Part shown: piece by piece, positions 40,337 to 49,904 of the stretch
Layout: the number at the start of each line of letters is the position of its first letter
Position numbering within the stretch: position 1 is the first letter of the stretch
Source of the DNA: Methylomonas sp. LW13
GTDB lineage: Bacteria; Pseudomonadota; Gammaproteobacteria; Methylococcales; Methylomonadaceae
NCBI RefSeq assembly: GCF_016865255.1
Contig: NZ_CP033381.1
Span: forward strand, 4,650,001-4,714,000
Direction: 5' to 3'
DNA length: 64,000 bases
The notes under the pieces: generated by a model
Told to the model about the DNA's origin: nothing
The model's input: only the letters and a program-made list of their open reading frames with translations
The model's database searches: none
Translations under genes and position numbers: made by a program

Positions 40337-41341
40337 ATGGCGCCTAGCAAACCGTTGCAACTGATAGACCGCTTTGGCAGAGTGGTCAACTACCTGCGGG
40401 TATCAATCACCGACCGCTGTGATTTTCGCTGCGTTTACTGTATGGCCGAGGACATGACGTTTCTGCCGCGCAGCCATATTCTCAGCCTGGAGGAAATCCG
40501 CTTTATCTGCGAAACCTTCGTCGAACTAGGTGTCGGCAAAATCAGGATCACCGGCGGCGAACCGCTAGTGCGTAAAGGTGCGTTAGGCTTAATGCAAGAC
40601 TTGGGGCGCATACCGGGTTTGAATGAACTGGTATTGACCAGCAACGGTTCCCATCTGGCCGAAATGGCCGATGACTTGAAATCCGCCGGCGTGAAACGCA
40701 TCAACATCAGCCTGGACACCCTGGACCCGGTCAAATTCAGGGAGCTAACCCGAACCGGCGATTTGCAGCAAGTGCTGAAAGGCATAGAAAAAGCCCGAAC
40801 CGCCGGCTTTCAGCGCATCAAACTCAACGCGGTGATACTGAAAAACCGCAACCACCAGGAAGTCTGCGATCTGGTGCAATTTGCCGTCGAGCATGGCATC
40901 GACATCAGTTTTATCGAAGAAATGCCGCTGGGCGCGGTGGACAACCATCATCGCGGCGCCGCGTTTTATCCCAGCGATTTGATCCGACAGGATTTGCAAC
41001 AACGCTTTACCCTGGAAGCCGTGACCGACTCGACCGGCGGACCTTCGGCTTATTACCGGATAGCCGACAGTAAAAGCAAAGTGGGTTTTATCTCGCCGCA
41101 CAGCGCCAATTTCTGCGGCAGTTGCAACAGGGTGCGCCTGACCGCCGAGGGCCGTTTATTGCTCTGCTTGGGCAACGAACATTCGGTGGATCTGAAGCAG
41201 GTTGTGAGAGACCACCCAGGCGACAAAGCGATGTTGAAACAAGCCATCGTCGAGGCCATGCAAATCAAACCGGAAAAACACGAATTCAATATTCACGAAC
41301 AGCCGGTTATTTTGCGGCACATGAACGCCACCGGCGGCTGA
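40337..41341 (+). CDS. moaA: GTP 3',8-cyclase, molybdenum cofactor biosynthesis
   Basis: The protein has 334 residues, standard for MoaA. The radical-SAM cluster motif CDFRCVYC (C28/C32/C35) follows VNYLRVSITDR. The SAM-binding ITGGEPLVR is present, the second 4Fe-4S site is in ANFCGSCNRVRLTAEGRLLL followed by C, and the protein ends in the family's C-terminal double glycine (NATGG). It converts GTP to 3',8-cyclo-7,8-dihydro-GTP, the first step of Moco synthesis. moaC or other moa genes are not adjacent. It is followed 15 bp later by the HNH gene. Confidence 0.97.
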   Translation: MAPSKPLQLIDRFGRVVNYLRVSITDRCDFRCVYCMAEDMTFLPRSHILSLEEIRFICETFVELGVGKIRITGGEPLVRKGALGLMQDLGRIPGLNELVLTSNGSHLAEMADDLKSAGVKRINISLDTLDPVKFRELTRTGDLQQVLKGIEKARTAGFQRIKLNAVILKNRNHQEVCDLVQFAVEHGIDISFIEEMPLGAVDNHHRGAAFYPSDLIRQDLQQRFTLEAVTDSTGGPSAYYRIADSKSKVGFISPHSANFCGSCNRVRLTAEGRLLLCLGNEHSVDLKQVVRDHPGDKAMLKQAIVEAMQIKPEKHEFNIHEQPVILRHMNATGG

Positions 41342-41356
41342 CAAACGGAGGACCTC

Positions 41357-41716
41357 ATGTCGGATAACAAAGCCTATCACATCGTCGCCGAAGCCCGGCG
41401 CTACAAGGAAGAGCGGGAAAAAGGCTACCGCGAGCAAGCCTTAAAACTCTATCCCTGGATTTGCGGACGCTGCTCAAGGGAATTCGATCATAAAAACCTG
41501 CGCGAATTGACGGTCCACCACATCAATCACGATCACGACCACAATCCGCCCGACGGCAGCAATTGGGAGTTGCTGTGCCTGTATTGCCACGACAACGAAC
41601 ATCAACGTTTTGAAGAGCACGTGCGTTACGGCGGCAAAGCCACCTCGGAAGGCAAAGCGCCTGCCGCTACCTTCAATCCCTTCGCCGATTTGAAAAACCT
41701 GATGAAAAAAGACTGA
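41357..41716 (+). CDS. yajD: YajD-family HNH nuclease-like protein
   Basis: The protein has 119 residues with a zinc-binding HNH layout: CGRCSREF, ELTVHHINHDHDHNPPDG with the catalytic HH, and LCLYCHDNEHQRFEEHV. This is the YajD group, present in many gammaproteobacteria without a defined role. GGAGG lies 5 nt before the ATG. Its stop overlaps the start of tag by one base (TGATG), so the two are co-expressed with moaA. Confidence 0.9.
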   Translation: MSDNKAYHIVAEARRYKEEREKGYREQALKLYPWICGRCSREFDHKNLRELTVHHINHDHDHNPPDGSNWELLCLYCHDNEHQRFEEHVRYGGKATSEGKAPAATFNPFADLKNLMKKD

Positions 41717-42294
41717 TGCCAGGCAAATGCGTGTGGGCGCTGAATAGTACCAACGAAGAACATTATCACGATCACGAATGGGGCGTACCGCTGCACGACG
41801 AGCAAAAGCTGTTCGAGTTTCTGGTGCTGGAAGGCGCACAAGCCGGCCTCAGTTGGCGAACCATTCTCGATAAACGCGAGGCTTATCGCGCCGCTTTCGA
41901 TCATTTTGATCCGCTTAAGGTCGCCGCTTATGATCACAAAAAACTGGCGTCATTGCTGCAAAATCCCGGCATCGTCAAGAACCGCCTGAAAATTGAATCC
42001 GCGGTAAGCAACGCCCAGGCTTTTTTACGGGTACAACAGGAATTCGGCGGTTTTGATCAGTACATTTGGCGCTTTGTGGATGGCAAAACCCGGCAAAATA
42101 GTTGGCTGAGCCATAGTCAAATACCGGCCTATTCCCCGGAATCGGCCAGCATGTGCAAAGACCTGCAAAAACGCGGCTTTAAATTCGTCGGCAAAACCAT
42201 CTGCTATGCTTATATGCAGGCGGTGGGCATGGTCAACGATCACACCGTCGATTGCTTCCGCCACGCGCAACTGACTGCTATCACGACACCATGA
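41716..42294 (+). CDS. tag: DNA-3-methyladenine glycosylase I
   Basis: The protein has 192 residues, E. coli Tag size. KCVWALNSTNEEHYHDHEWG includes the N-terminal zinc Cys and His. The body has LFEFLVLEGAQAGLSWRTIL, with the Glu and Trp of the base pocket, and NDHTVDCFRH supplies the C-terminal zinc His/Cys pair. It excises 3-methyladenine from alkylated DNA. It overlaps the HNH gene by 1 bp and the next gene by 4 bp (ATGA). Confidence 0.95.
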   Translation: MPGKCVWALNSTNEEHYHDHEWGVPLHDEQKLFEFLVLEGAQAGLSWRTILDKREAYRAAFDHFDPLKVAAYDHKKLASLLQNPGIVKNRLKIESAVSNAQAFLRVQQEFGGFDQYIWRFVDGKTRQNSWLSHSQIPAYSPESASMCKDLQKRGFKFVGKTICYAYMQAVGMVNDHTVDCFRHAQLTAITTP

Positions 42295-42770
42295 GTTCCG
42301 AACCGCTAGCCGCCGATTACCGGACTTTAATTGCTAACAGCCAAAGCCTGATAATCGCCAGCAGTTCCGAGCTCGGGACAGCCGAAGTCAGCTATGCGCC
42401 GTTTCTGGATTACCAAAATACTTATTACATCTACGTCAGCCAATTGGCCCGGCATACCGGCAATATGCTGCGCCAACGTCAAGCATCCATCATGTTTATC
42501 GAACCCGAGGCCGAAGCGGTCAACCCGTTTGCCAGACGCCGGCTGGTAATCGAATGTGAGGTTGGTGAAATCGACAAAACCCACGCAGCATATACCCAGT
42601 TGTTAGATAAGCTGCAACAGCGGTTCGGCGAAACAGTCGCGGTTTTACGCTCCCTAGCGGATTTTCATTTACTGGCACTGACGCCTTTGCGCGGCCAATA
42701 TGTCGCCGGCTTTGGCAAAGCATTTAGCATGGATGTCGAGAATGGCGTTCTGTTGCCCGCAACTCACTAA
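42291..42770 (+). CDS. HugZ/pyridoxamine 5'-phosphate oxidase-like protein
   Basis: The protein has 159 residues from the ATG at 42291, which overlaps the tag stop; an upstream in-frame ATG lies inside tag. Features of the split-barrel FMN/haem family are SLIIASSSELGTAEVSYAPF near the N-terminus, ARHTGNMLRQRQASIMFIEP and a late RGQYVAGFGKAFSMD segment as in HugZ-type haem-degrading proteins. The function may be haem binding or degradation, or a flavin-linked oxidoreductase. It is the last gene of the moaA-yajD-tag cluster. Confidence 0.78.
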   Translation: MSSEPLAADYRTLIANSQSLIIASSSELGTAEVSYAPFLDYQNTYYIYVSQLARHTGNMLRQRQASIMFIEPEAEAVNPFARRRLVIECEVGEIDKTHAAYTQLLDKLQQRFGETVAVLRSLADFHLLALTPLRGQYVAGFGKAFSMDVENGVLLPATH

Positions 42771-42821
42771 AGCGACTGCTTCGCCCAGCCTCGGTGAGAA
42801 CCAGAGTCCGCCTGTTTAATC

Positions 42822-45800
42822 ATGCCGACAGCTTTTAGATTTTTTCTGCTGAACAGCGCCTTGGCCCTGGCCTATTTTATCAGCGGCTATCTCGGGCATA
42901 TGCTGGCGATGCAGCCCAGCCATGCCAGCCCAATCTGGCCGTCAGCGGGTATCGCTTTAGCCGCGCTGCTTGGTTATGGCCCCAAATTATTGCCGGGTCT
43001 GATCATCGGCAGCTTGGGCACGCAAATTTACGCTTTTGGCAATCTGGCCACCCCGGAAGATTGGTTTACACCGATTTGGGTAGGCGCCGCCGCCAGCGTC
43101 GGCGCCATCGCCCAGCCCTTGCTCGGAGCGTCCCTGATCAACCGCTGGATAGGTAGACACAATCCGTTGATGGAAGATCGGCATGTCGTCTGGTTTTTCT
43201 TGCTGGCAATTGCCAGTTGCTTAATATCGGCTAGCGTCGGCACCAGTTTTCTGTACATTTTCGACACCATTGATGCGGAAGAAATCGGCCTGAACTGGTG
43301 TACCTGGTGGATAGGCGATGCCATAGGTACGGTGATCTTCGCGCCCTTGCTACTGTTGTTTATCGGTACCCCGCGGCATATCTGGCGGCAACGGCAAAAA
43401 TTCGTGGCCTATCCGTTATCGATTTCGCTATTGTTGGTGGTCATCGCCTTCGTCTACAGCCGCAATCTGGAAAATCAACGCCTCAATGGGCTATTCGACA
43501 ACCAGATTAATCTGACCCATACCAACCTCCAGGAACATTTCAGCGACGATATTCTGAATAATCAGTTATTGAAAGCCTTATTCGACAGCTCGGAATCGGT
43601 CAATCCCAACGAGTTCAGGCTATTTGCCCATACCATTTTCAGCAAACATCCCGAGCTGGAGGCACTGGAATGGATACCCAGAGTCAATGCCGAAGACCGT
43701 AGCGCATTCGAACAACAGACAGAAACCACCATTCACGAGCACAACCGCAATCAGCAATTGATACCGGCTGGTAAGCGGAATGTTTATTTACCCATTGCTT
43801 ACGCCTTCGGCAACCAGCAAAAGATTGGTTTCGACGTTGCCAGCAACCCACAACTATTAGCGGCAATCCAAAAAGCGATTAATTCCGGCGAAACGGTGGT
43901 GACGGACGGCATGGTCTGCGACGACAAACAGCCCTGCTTCGCCATCTACTCCCCGATTTATCTCAAAGGAAAATCGCTAAACACCAGCGCCCAGCGTCAA
44001 CAGTTTTTTGTCGGATTGGTCTCGAATGTTTTTAAATTAAGCAACGAGATTCAGGAACTGTCCGGACGCTTACAAAGCACACGTTTGTCGGTAGCGATCT
44101 ATGATCAAGACCAGCTGTTATACCGCAGCACTCCCGAAGGCATTGAATCGAAAACGCATTACTTCCTTCCAAGCAAGCGGCAAGCGCTGGCGGTCGCCGA
44201 CCGGAATTGGACGCTCGAATATAAACCGCTGCCGGAGTTTTATACGCAACAAAATCCCTGGACGGTTTGGTGGCTGTTGTCCGGAAGCTTTTTGCTCTGC
44301 GGCCTGACCAGCTTCGGTTTAATGCTGATGAGCGGACGCACCGCCCGCATCGAAGATTTAGTGGCCCTAAAAACCCGCGATTTGCTGCGTAGCAACCAAG
44401 CGCTGAATACCGAGATCGAACGCCGTAAACAGCAGGAAAACGAACTCCGCATCGCGGCAACCACATTCCAGTCGCACGAGGCCATTATCGTCACCGATGC
44501 CAATGGGGCAATTTTGCGCGTCAACAATGCTTTCAACAAAATCACCGGTTACAGCGCGGAAGAAGTGATTGGCCGGCAACCGGATTTTCTGTCGTCGACC
44601 CATCAAGCTCCCGGATTTATTCAAACTTTGACCCAAGCCTTGGCCAAGGATAACCAATGGCAGGGCGAAATTTTTAATCGGCGCAAAAACGGCGACGTGT
44701 TTCCGGAATGGCTGACGGTGACCGGCGTGAGGGACGAACAGGATCGCCTGCTCAATTATGTGGCGATTTTTTCCGACATCAGCGAGAAAAAAGCCGCCGA
44801 GCGGGAAATCCATGAACTGGCATTTTACGACCCGCTGACCGGCTTGCCGAACCGACGTTTGCTGCTGGACCGCCTGAAACAGGAGATCGCTGCCGCCAAA
44901 CGCCAAAGTTATTACGGTTCGCTGTTTTTTCTGGATTTGGACCACTTCAAAACCCTTAACGATTCGCGCGGCCACCAAGTAGGCGACGAATTGCTGATCC
45001 AGGTTGCCCAACGCCTCAAATCCATTATCCGCGACGAAGACACCGCTTGCCGGCTGGGTGGCGACGAATTTATCGTGATGGTGCCTGGCCGCTACTCGCA
45101 ACTGTCGCAAGCGACCAGTCACGCGGCGATGCTGGCGGAAAAAATCCTGCACACCATCAATCAACCTTTCACGGTTCAGGGCAGCGAACATCACTTTTCC
45201 ACCAGCATAGGCGTGACCCTGTTTCCCGAGGTGGCCGAACAGCCTGAAGCGGTCATCCAACAGGCGGATACTGCGATGTACCGGGCCAAGGAAAGCGGCC
45301 GTAACGGCATCAGTTTTTACCGTCCGTCGATGCAGGAAACGGCCGACCGCCGTTTAACCTTGGAAAAAGAGATTCGTCAGGCGCTGAAACAGCGGCAGTT
45401 TTTACTGCACTATCAGGCGCAGGTCGATCACCTCGGCAAAGTAATCAGCGCCGAAGCGCTAATCCGCTGGCAGCATCCGGAAAAGGGCATGATCTCCCCG
45501 GCGGAATTTATCCCCATTGCCGAAGATACCCAGCTGATTTTGCCGATAGGCGAATGGGTCATGCGCGAGGCCTGCCGGCAAATCAAGGTGTGGGACGCGC
45601 AGAACCTGCCTATTCATCATGTGGCGGTCAACGTCAGTTCCCGGCAATTCCGCCAGGCCGATTTTGTCGACCAAGTAAAACGCATTTTGATCGACGCCGA
45701 ACTGCCGGCTGAGCGTCTGGTCATCGAACTGACCGAAGGCTGCGTGATCAGCGACATAGACGACACCGTGGAAAAAATGCGCGATTTGCAAACCCTGGGC

Positions 45801-46124
45801 GTAAAAACCTCCATCGACGATTTCGGTATCGGCTATTCCTCACTGTCTTATTTAAAAAAATTGCCCATCAGCCAATTAAAGATCGATCAGAGTTTCGTCC
45901 GCGACATCGCCAGCGACCCCAACGACGCGGTAATTGTGGAGACCATTATCAATATGGCTAAAAACTTAGGTCTACATGTGATTGCCGAAGGCGTGGAAAC
46001 CCAGGAACAAATGATCTTCTTACGTGATAAAGGCTGCCTATCCTACCAAGGCTATTACACCGGCCGACCGGTGGCCGCCGCCAGATTTGAGCGAGAAGAC
46101 AGATTACTTCCCACTGCATCCTAG
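42822..46124 (+). CDS. Membrane sensor diguanylate cyclase/phosphodiesterase (MASE1-CHASE-PAS-GGDEF-EAL)
   Basis: The protein has 1100 residues. The MASE1-type N-terminus (~1-195) has ALAYFISGYLGHMLAMQPSH followed by ASPIWPSAGIALAALLGYG. Then come a CHASE-like periplasmic domain (~220-450), a transmembrane helix (~485-505) and a PAS domain (~545-660; AIIVTDANGAILRVNNAFNK). The GGDEF domain has an intact LGGDEFIVMV at ~745. The EAL domain has an intact SAEALIRWQH at ~877 plus DDFGIGYSSLSYLKKLPI and VIAEGVETQEQ. Both catalytic cores look complete, so it could make or degrade cyclic di-GMP, probably with one dominant activity set by the signal. It stands alone. Confidence 0.93.
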   Translation: MPTAFRFFLLNSALALAYFISGYLGHMLAMQPSHASPIWPSAGIALAALLGYGPKLLPGLIIGSLGTQIYAFGNLATPEDWFTPIWVGAAASVGAIAQPLLGASLINRWIGRHNPLMEDRHVVWFFLLAIASCLISASVGTSFLYIFDTIDAEEIGLNWCTWWIGDAIGTVIFAPLLLLFIGTPRHIWRQRQKFVAYPLSISLLLVVIAFVYSRNLENQRLNGLFDNQINLTHTNLQEHFSDDILNNQLLKALFDSSESVNPNEFRLFAHTIFSKHPELEALEWIPRVNAEDRSAFEQQTETTIHEHNRNQQLIPAGKRNVYLPIAYAFGNQQKIGFDVASNPQLLAAIQKAINSGETVVTDGMVCDDKQPCFAIYSPIYLKGKSLNTSAQRQQFFVGLVSNVFKLSNEIQELSGRLQSTRLSVAIYDQDQLLYRSTPEGIESKTHYFLPSKRQALAVADRNWTLEYKPLPEFYTQQNPWTVWWLLSGSFLLCGLTSFGLMLMSGRTARIEDLVALKTRDLLRSNQALNTEIERRKQQENELRIAATTFQSHEAIIVTDANGAILRVNNAFNKITGYSAEEVIGRQPDFLSSTHQAPGFIQTLTQALAKDNQWQGEIFNRRKNGDVFPEWLTVTGVRDEQDRLLNYVAIFSDISEKKAAEREIHELAFYDPLTGLPNRRLLLDRLKQEIAAAKRQSYYGSLFFLDLDHFKTLNDSRGHQVGDELLIQVAQRLKSIIRDEDTACRLGGDEFIVMVPGRYSQLSQATSHAAMLAEKILHTINQPFTVQGSEHHFSTSIGVTLFPEVAEQPEAVIQQADTAMYRAKESGRNGISFYRPSMQETADRRLTLEKEIRQALKQRQFLLHYQAQVDHLGKVISAEALIRWQHPEKGMISPAEFIPIAEDTQLILPIGEWVMREACRQIKVWDAQNLPIHHVAVNVSSRQFRQADFVDQVKRILIDAELPAERLVIELTEGCVISDIDDTVEKMRDLQTLGVKTSIDDFGIGYSSLSYLKKLPISQLKIDQSFVRDIASDPNDAVIVETIINMAKNLGLHVIAEGVETQEQMIFLRDKGCLSYQGYYTGRPVAAARFEREDRLLPTAS

Positions 46125-46471
46125 GCCGTTAAGCCACGGGAAATGTCTACGCCACAGCTTTTAATATTCCCGAATCGGTAAGCCCTGCGCTATCCGCATG
46201 CCTTGCCGAAAGGCCGATTTTGCGGCTGTAGCGCAGCTTGCTAATCAGCTGTTTTAACCTAGGCACTAAATTCCTCCCAGCCCCGCCATGCCGGAACCCC
46301 TGGTTACTCGTGTGGTCTAGTGGCCTCGGGCTTTTGGGAATATCAGCCAAACGGTTTGCCCTTAAACCTTGGACAACGCATTCCGCTCCAAACAAATCCG
46401 ACAAACATTCTCGTATTGGGGGCGGCTGCGTTAAAATCGTTGCGTTAACCATCCGACTAGGGACTTTGCAG
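46125..46471. other. Intergenic region, no gene seen
   Basis: About 350 bp between the GGDEF-EAL gene and the ABC transporter operon. Open frames here lack start signals and family features. No clear terminator, riboswitch or operator was found; the promoter of the transporter operon must lie within it. Confidence 0.5.
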
Positions 46472-47437
46472 ATGAATATAAAAACTTGCCTGTTTGCCAT
46501 TGCTGCTTTATTGCCGCAATTTGCCAACGCCGATGTAAAACCCACTATCCGCATAGGCGCTATGGCCGCCGGCACCTTAAACTGGGAACTCGCGGCGATG
46601 CGCAACCAAGGACTACTAGACAATGCGGAATTCAACGTGGAAAACATCGCGGTTGCCAATCAGCAAGCCGGTAAGGTTGCGCTGCAAGCTGGCTCAGTCG
46701 ATGTGATCGTCTCCGACTGGATCTGGACGTCCAGCATGCGCAGCACCGGCACCAATTTGAGTTTTTACCCGTTTTCCGATACCTCCGGCGTATTGCTGGT
46801 ATCTGCCGATAGCCCGATCAAGTCGCTGGCCGATTTAAAAGGTAAAAAACTGGGCATAGCCGGCGGCGAACTGGATAAGAACTGGATGCTGTTACAAGCG
46901 TTGGGACAGCAACAGCAAGTGGACCTGAATACCGGCGTGGAAAAAATCTACGGCGCGCCGCCATTACTGAGCCAGCAACTACTCGAAAAGCGCGTCGATG
47001 CCTTGCTGACCTTCTGGCAATTTGCCGCGCATCTTGAAGCGCAAGGTTACCGGGCGCTGTTGAGCGGCGAGGAGATCATCCGCCAACTCGGCATTAGCGA
47101 GACAGTGCCCAGCATCGGCTATGTGTTCAAACAGGACTGGGCCGATCAACATAAAGCGGCGTTCAAACAATTCTTGAGTCTCGGCAAGCAAGCTCACGAC
47201 ACCCTGTGCAGTTCCGATGCGGAATGGCAGAAAATTGTGCCGCTCACCGACGCGACCAGTCCGAAAGAACAACAAAAACTCCGGGAGCGTTACTGCCAAG
47301 GCCGCGTTGAACAATGGGGCGCCACTCAGCAAAGCGCCGCCGCAAAAATCTACGCCATGCTGCATCAACTCAGCAATAACAAGCTGACCGGCCAATCGGC
47401 GCAAATACAAGCGGGGACGTTCTGGTCGGCTGACTAA
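46472..47437 (+). CDS. ABC transporter substrate-binding protein, NitT/TauT type
   Basis: The protein has 321 residues from the ATG at 46472, chosen because it begins a signal peptide (TCLFAIAALLPQFANA); an in-frame upstream extension to 46238 would bury it. It has the fold of nitrate/sulfonate/taurine binding proteins: IRIGAMAAGTLNWELAAMRN, VALQAGSVDVIVSDWIW and SLADLKGKKLGIAGGELDKN. The ligand is unknown; TauT/SsuA, NrtA and thiamine-precursor binders share this fold. The stop overlaps the permease start by 1 bp (TAATG). Confidence 0.85.
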   Translation: MNIKTCLFAIAALLPQFANADVKPTIRIGAMAAGTLNWELAAMRNQGLLDNAEFNVENIAVANQQAGKVALQAGSVDVIVSDWIWTSSMRSTGTNLSFYPFSDTSGVLLVSADSPIKSLADLKGKKLGIAGGELDKNWMLLQALGQQQQVDLNTGVEKIYGAPPLLSQQLLEKRVDALLTFWQFAAHLEAQGYRALLSGEEIIRQLGISETVPSIGYVFKQDWADQHKAAFKQFLSLGKQAHDTLCSSDAEWQKIVPLTDATSPKEQQKLRERYCQGRVEQWGATQQSAAAKIYAMLHQLSNNKLTGQSAQIQAGTFWSAD

Positions 47438-48198
47438 TGTTGACGGGCACTTTTAAACTTAACCAGTCTGCCGTCACACTGCTATCGCTGTTAGCGCTGC
47501 TAGGCATCTGGCAGCTGGCGGCTGGCTTGGTCCACAGCCCAACATTACCCTATCCGCTCCAGGTCGCCCAGGTATTTTGGCAAGCAACTCAATCCGGCGA
47601 ACTACCCTACCATTTAGGGGTAACTCTGCTGCGGCTGCTGGTCAGCTTCTCGATTGCGATGGTATTGGGCTGCGCGATAGGGGTGACGCTGGGTAACAAC
47701 AAAACCCTGGATGCGTTCTTCGATCACTGGTTGGTAATCTTCCTGAACATTCCGGCGCTGGTCACCATCATCCTTTGCTACGTCTGGTTCGGATTGGCCG
47801 AATCGGCGGCGATTCTGGCGGTGGTGATCAATAAACTGCCGAATGTGATTGTCACCATCCGTGAAGGCGCGCGGGCACTGGACAAGGATTTATTGGAAAT
47901 GGCTGCAAGCTACCGTTTCGACCGCAGAAAAACCTTGGCGCATGTGATCTGGCCGCAATTGCATCCGTTCGTGATGGCGGCCACGCGCTCCGGTCTGGCG
48001 CTGATCTGGAAAATCATTTTGGTCGTGGAGTTGCTCGGCCGCAGCAACGGTATGGGCTATCAGCTGCATCTGTTTTTTCAATTGTTCGATGTCGCCAGCC
48101 TGCTGGCTTATACCTTTGCCTTCGTTGCAGTCATCCAACTGATCGAATGGCTGTTGCTGCGGCCGCTGGACCGCAAGGCTTTACGGTGGCGGCGATGA
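47437..48198 (+). CDS. ABC transporter permease, NitT/TauT type
   Basis: The protein has 253 residues with about six transmembrane helices. It contains a typical EAA-loop region (EGARALDKDLLEMAASYRFD followed by RRKTLAHVIWPQLHPFVM) that docks to the ATPase, and the TauC/SsuC-like opening SLLALLGIWQLAAGLVHSPT. It forms the membrane channel of the importer together with the neighbouring genes and overlaps both by 1 and 4 bp. Confidence 0.92.
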   Translation: MLTGTFKLNQSAVTLLSLLALLGIWQLAAGLVHSPTLPYPLQVAQVFWQATQSGELPYHLGVTLLRLLVSFSIAMVLGCAIGVTLGNNKTLDAFFDHWLVIFLNIPALVTIILCYVWFGLAESAAILAVVINKLPNVIVTIREGARALDKDLLEMAASYRFDRRKTLAHVIWPQLHPFVMAATRSGLALIWKIILVVELLGRSNGMGYQLHLFFQLFDVASLLAYTFAFVAVIQLIEWLLLRPLDRKALRWRR

Positions 48199-48938
48199 AC
48201 GATATTACCATCAGTATCCAGGATAAAACTTATCGCTCTAGGCATGCCGAAGACCGCCAACACCAAGCGATTGCCGATTTGCAGCTCGGCGTAGGCCGTA
48301 ACGAATTCGTCTGCCTGCTCGGCCCGTCCGGCTGCGGTAAAACCACGTTGTTGAATATGATTGCCGGACTGGATAGTCACTATCAGGGCCAAATTCAAAT
48401 AGGCCGCCAAGCTACAACTGCCAGAATTGGTTATGTGTTTCAGAATCCCAGATTACTGCCCTGGTATACCGTCCGGCAGAATATCGAAGTGGTATTCGAG
48501 GAAACGCCGCCCGCCGCCTTGATCGATTCCTTATTGGCAGACATGCAACTGAGCGACGTGCAGCAGGTTTATCCGGAGCGCTTGTCGCTGGGCATGCAGC
48601 GGCGAGTCGCCATCATCCGCGCCTTCGCCATTAATCCGGACATTCTGCTAATGGACGAACCCTTCGTCTCGCTGGATGCGCCCAGCGCCCGGCAGGTGAG
48701 AAATCTGTTGTATTCACTGTGGCAACAGCGGCCGCACACGGTATTGTTCGTCAGCCACGACCTGCGCGAGGCGATTGCGCTGGCAGACCGCCTGATTTTT
48801 CTATCGCCGCCGCCGATGCGGATTGTCAGCGATATTCCGGTCAACATTCCCCGCGAACGGCGTAACGACGAAGCGCAAATCGAAGCGTTTCGCGAGCATT
48901 TGCTGAACCAGCATCCGGCGATCAACGGACTGTTGTAA
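48195..48938 (+). CDS. ABC transporter ATP-binding protein, NitT/TauT type
   Basis: The protein has 247 residues from the ATG at 48195, which overlaps the permease stop by 4 bp. It has Walker A GPSGCGKTTLLN, Q-loop GYVFQNPRLLPWYTVRQNIE, ABC signature LSLGMQRRVAIIRAF (LSxGM instead of the canonical LSGGQ), Walker B DILLMDEPFVSLD and the H-loop in TVLFVSHDLREA. It powers import by the adjacent permease. Confidence 0.94.
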   Translation: MNDITISIQDKTYRSRHAEDRQHQAIADLQLGVGRNEFVCLLGPSGCGKTTLLNMIAGLDSHYQGQIQIGRQATTARIGYVFQNPRLLPWYTVRQNIEVVFEETPPAALIDSLLADMQLSDVQQVYPERLSLGMQRRVAIIRAFAINPDILLMDEPFVSLDAPSARQVRNLLYSLWQQRPHTVLFVSHDLREAIALADRLIFLSPPPMRIVSDIPVNIPRERRNDEAQIEAFREHLLNQHPAINGLL

Positions 48939-48939
48939 G

Positions 48940-49500
48940 GTGCAAATCGTCGTCAAGACTTGTGAAGTCGAGGAGATCATCAAGAAATCCCGCTTCATCG
49001 GTATCATCAGCCCCTGCCAGACCGAGCGCGAAGCTTTGTTGTTATTAAAGGATTTGCATCAACGCTTCCCCGACGCCAGCCATATCGTTTACGCCTACCG
49101 TATCCAGTCGCCGGACGGTCTGATTTGCCGCTTTCACGATGCCAGCGAACCCAGCGGCACCGCCGGCAAGCCGATCTTTCAGCATCTGGAAGGCAAGCAA
49201 CTGATCAATCTGGTGGTGGCGGTGATTCGTTATTTCGGCGGGGTAAAACTGGGTGCGGGCGGCTTGACCCGCGCCTACGGCAATGTCGCCAGGCAAGTCA
49301 TAGAAGCCGCCGACATTGTCGAATACATTGAATTCGCCGAGCTGACACTGAATCTGGATTACCACCGACTACAAGCGCTGGAATACCAGTTAAAAAAACT
49401 GGACGGCAGTATTATCGGTCAGGATTTTTCCGATTCGGTAAGACTGACCGTCAAACTCCCCAAGAGCAATCTGTCCGCGCTTAGCGCATTCCTCGATTAA
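48940..49500 (+). CDS. YigZ/IMPACT family protein
   Basis: The protein has 186 residues and starts at a GTG (48940) one base after the stop of the ABC ATPase. It has the YigZ signature: KKSRFIGIISPCQTEREALL, HIVYAYRIQ, DASEPSGTAGKPI and VVAVIRYFGGVKLGAGGLTR followed by AYG. Members of the UPF0029 N-terminal family bind the ribosome or elongation factors; the function in bacteria is unclear. It is shorter than E. coli YigZ (about 204 aa) but complete. Confidence 0.92.
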   Translation: MQIVVKTCEVEEIIKKSRFIGIISPCQTEREALLLLKDLHQRFPDASHIVYAYRIQSPDGLICRFHDASEPSGTAGKPIFQHLEGKQLINLVVAVIRYFGGVKLGAGGLTRAYGNVARQVIEAADIVEYIEFAELTLNLDYHRLQALEYQLKKLDGSIIGQDFSDSVRLTVKLPKSNLSALSAFLD

Positions 49501-49656
49501 AACAGCTTATAGCAAGCCTAGATGACAACTTTATTTCAATATTGTTTCCCAAAAAGAAACAAGCAATCCACTATAGCCGATATTGTAAATAAAAAAATAA
49601 AGCTTATATTGAAGTCGTCTTCATTGGTATCGGCTGTATTCAGTCTAGGAGCAAAA

Positions 49657-49818
49657 ATGAACAAATCGAACAATCTGTATAAAGACGTACTCACCGGCCT
49701 GTTTTTCACCACCGGCGTGTTTGGCTTCATGTCTGGCGAGTTCATCATCTCCACCATGCTATTCGGCGCTGCAACCATCGCCAGCAATCTGGATTTTAGC
49801 GACTCGTTTCGCGCTTAA
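49657..49818 (+). CDS. Very small membrane protein (53 aa)
   Basis: The protein has 53 residues starting MNKSNNLYKDVLTGLFFTTG. The ATG at 49657 is chosen because AGGAGC lies 5 nt before it; the frame is open upstream to 49522 but without a ribosome site. Hydrophobic stretches VLTGLFFTTGVFGFM and FIISTMLFGAATIA would form one or two membrane helices. It is not recognised. A strong terminator follows at 49867, which supports a real, separately transcribed gene. Confidence 0.6.
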   Translation: MNKSNNLYKDVLTGLFFTTGVFGFMSGEFIISTMLFGAATIASNLDFSDSFRA

Positions 49819-49866
49819 GTTTTGTTGTACCTCCCTCGTTGTTAAGCAGTTAATCTGTTTATTTCA

Positions 49867-49904
49867 AGCCCGTCAGCCGCCTCCGTGGCTGGCGGGCTCT
49901 TTTT
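49867..49904 (+). terminator. Strong rho-independent terminator
   Basis: AGCCCGTCAGCC (49867-49878) pairs with GGCTGGCGGGCT (49887-49898) over 12 pairs, including one G-T wobble, with an 8-nt loop, followed by TCTTTTT. It ends the small membrane protein transcript and abuts the djlA stop on the other strand. Confidence 0.92.

Noticed and set aside
46238-46471. Upstream extension of the substrate-binding protein gene
   Set aside because: The frame is open, but a start there would hide the signal peptide that begins at 46472.
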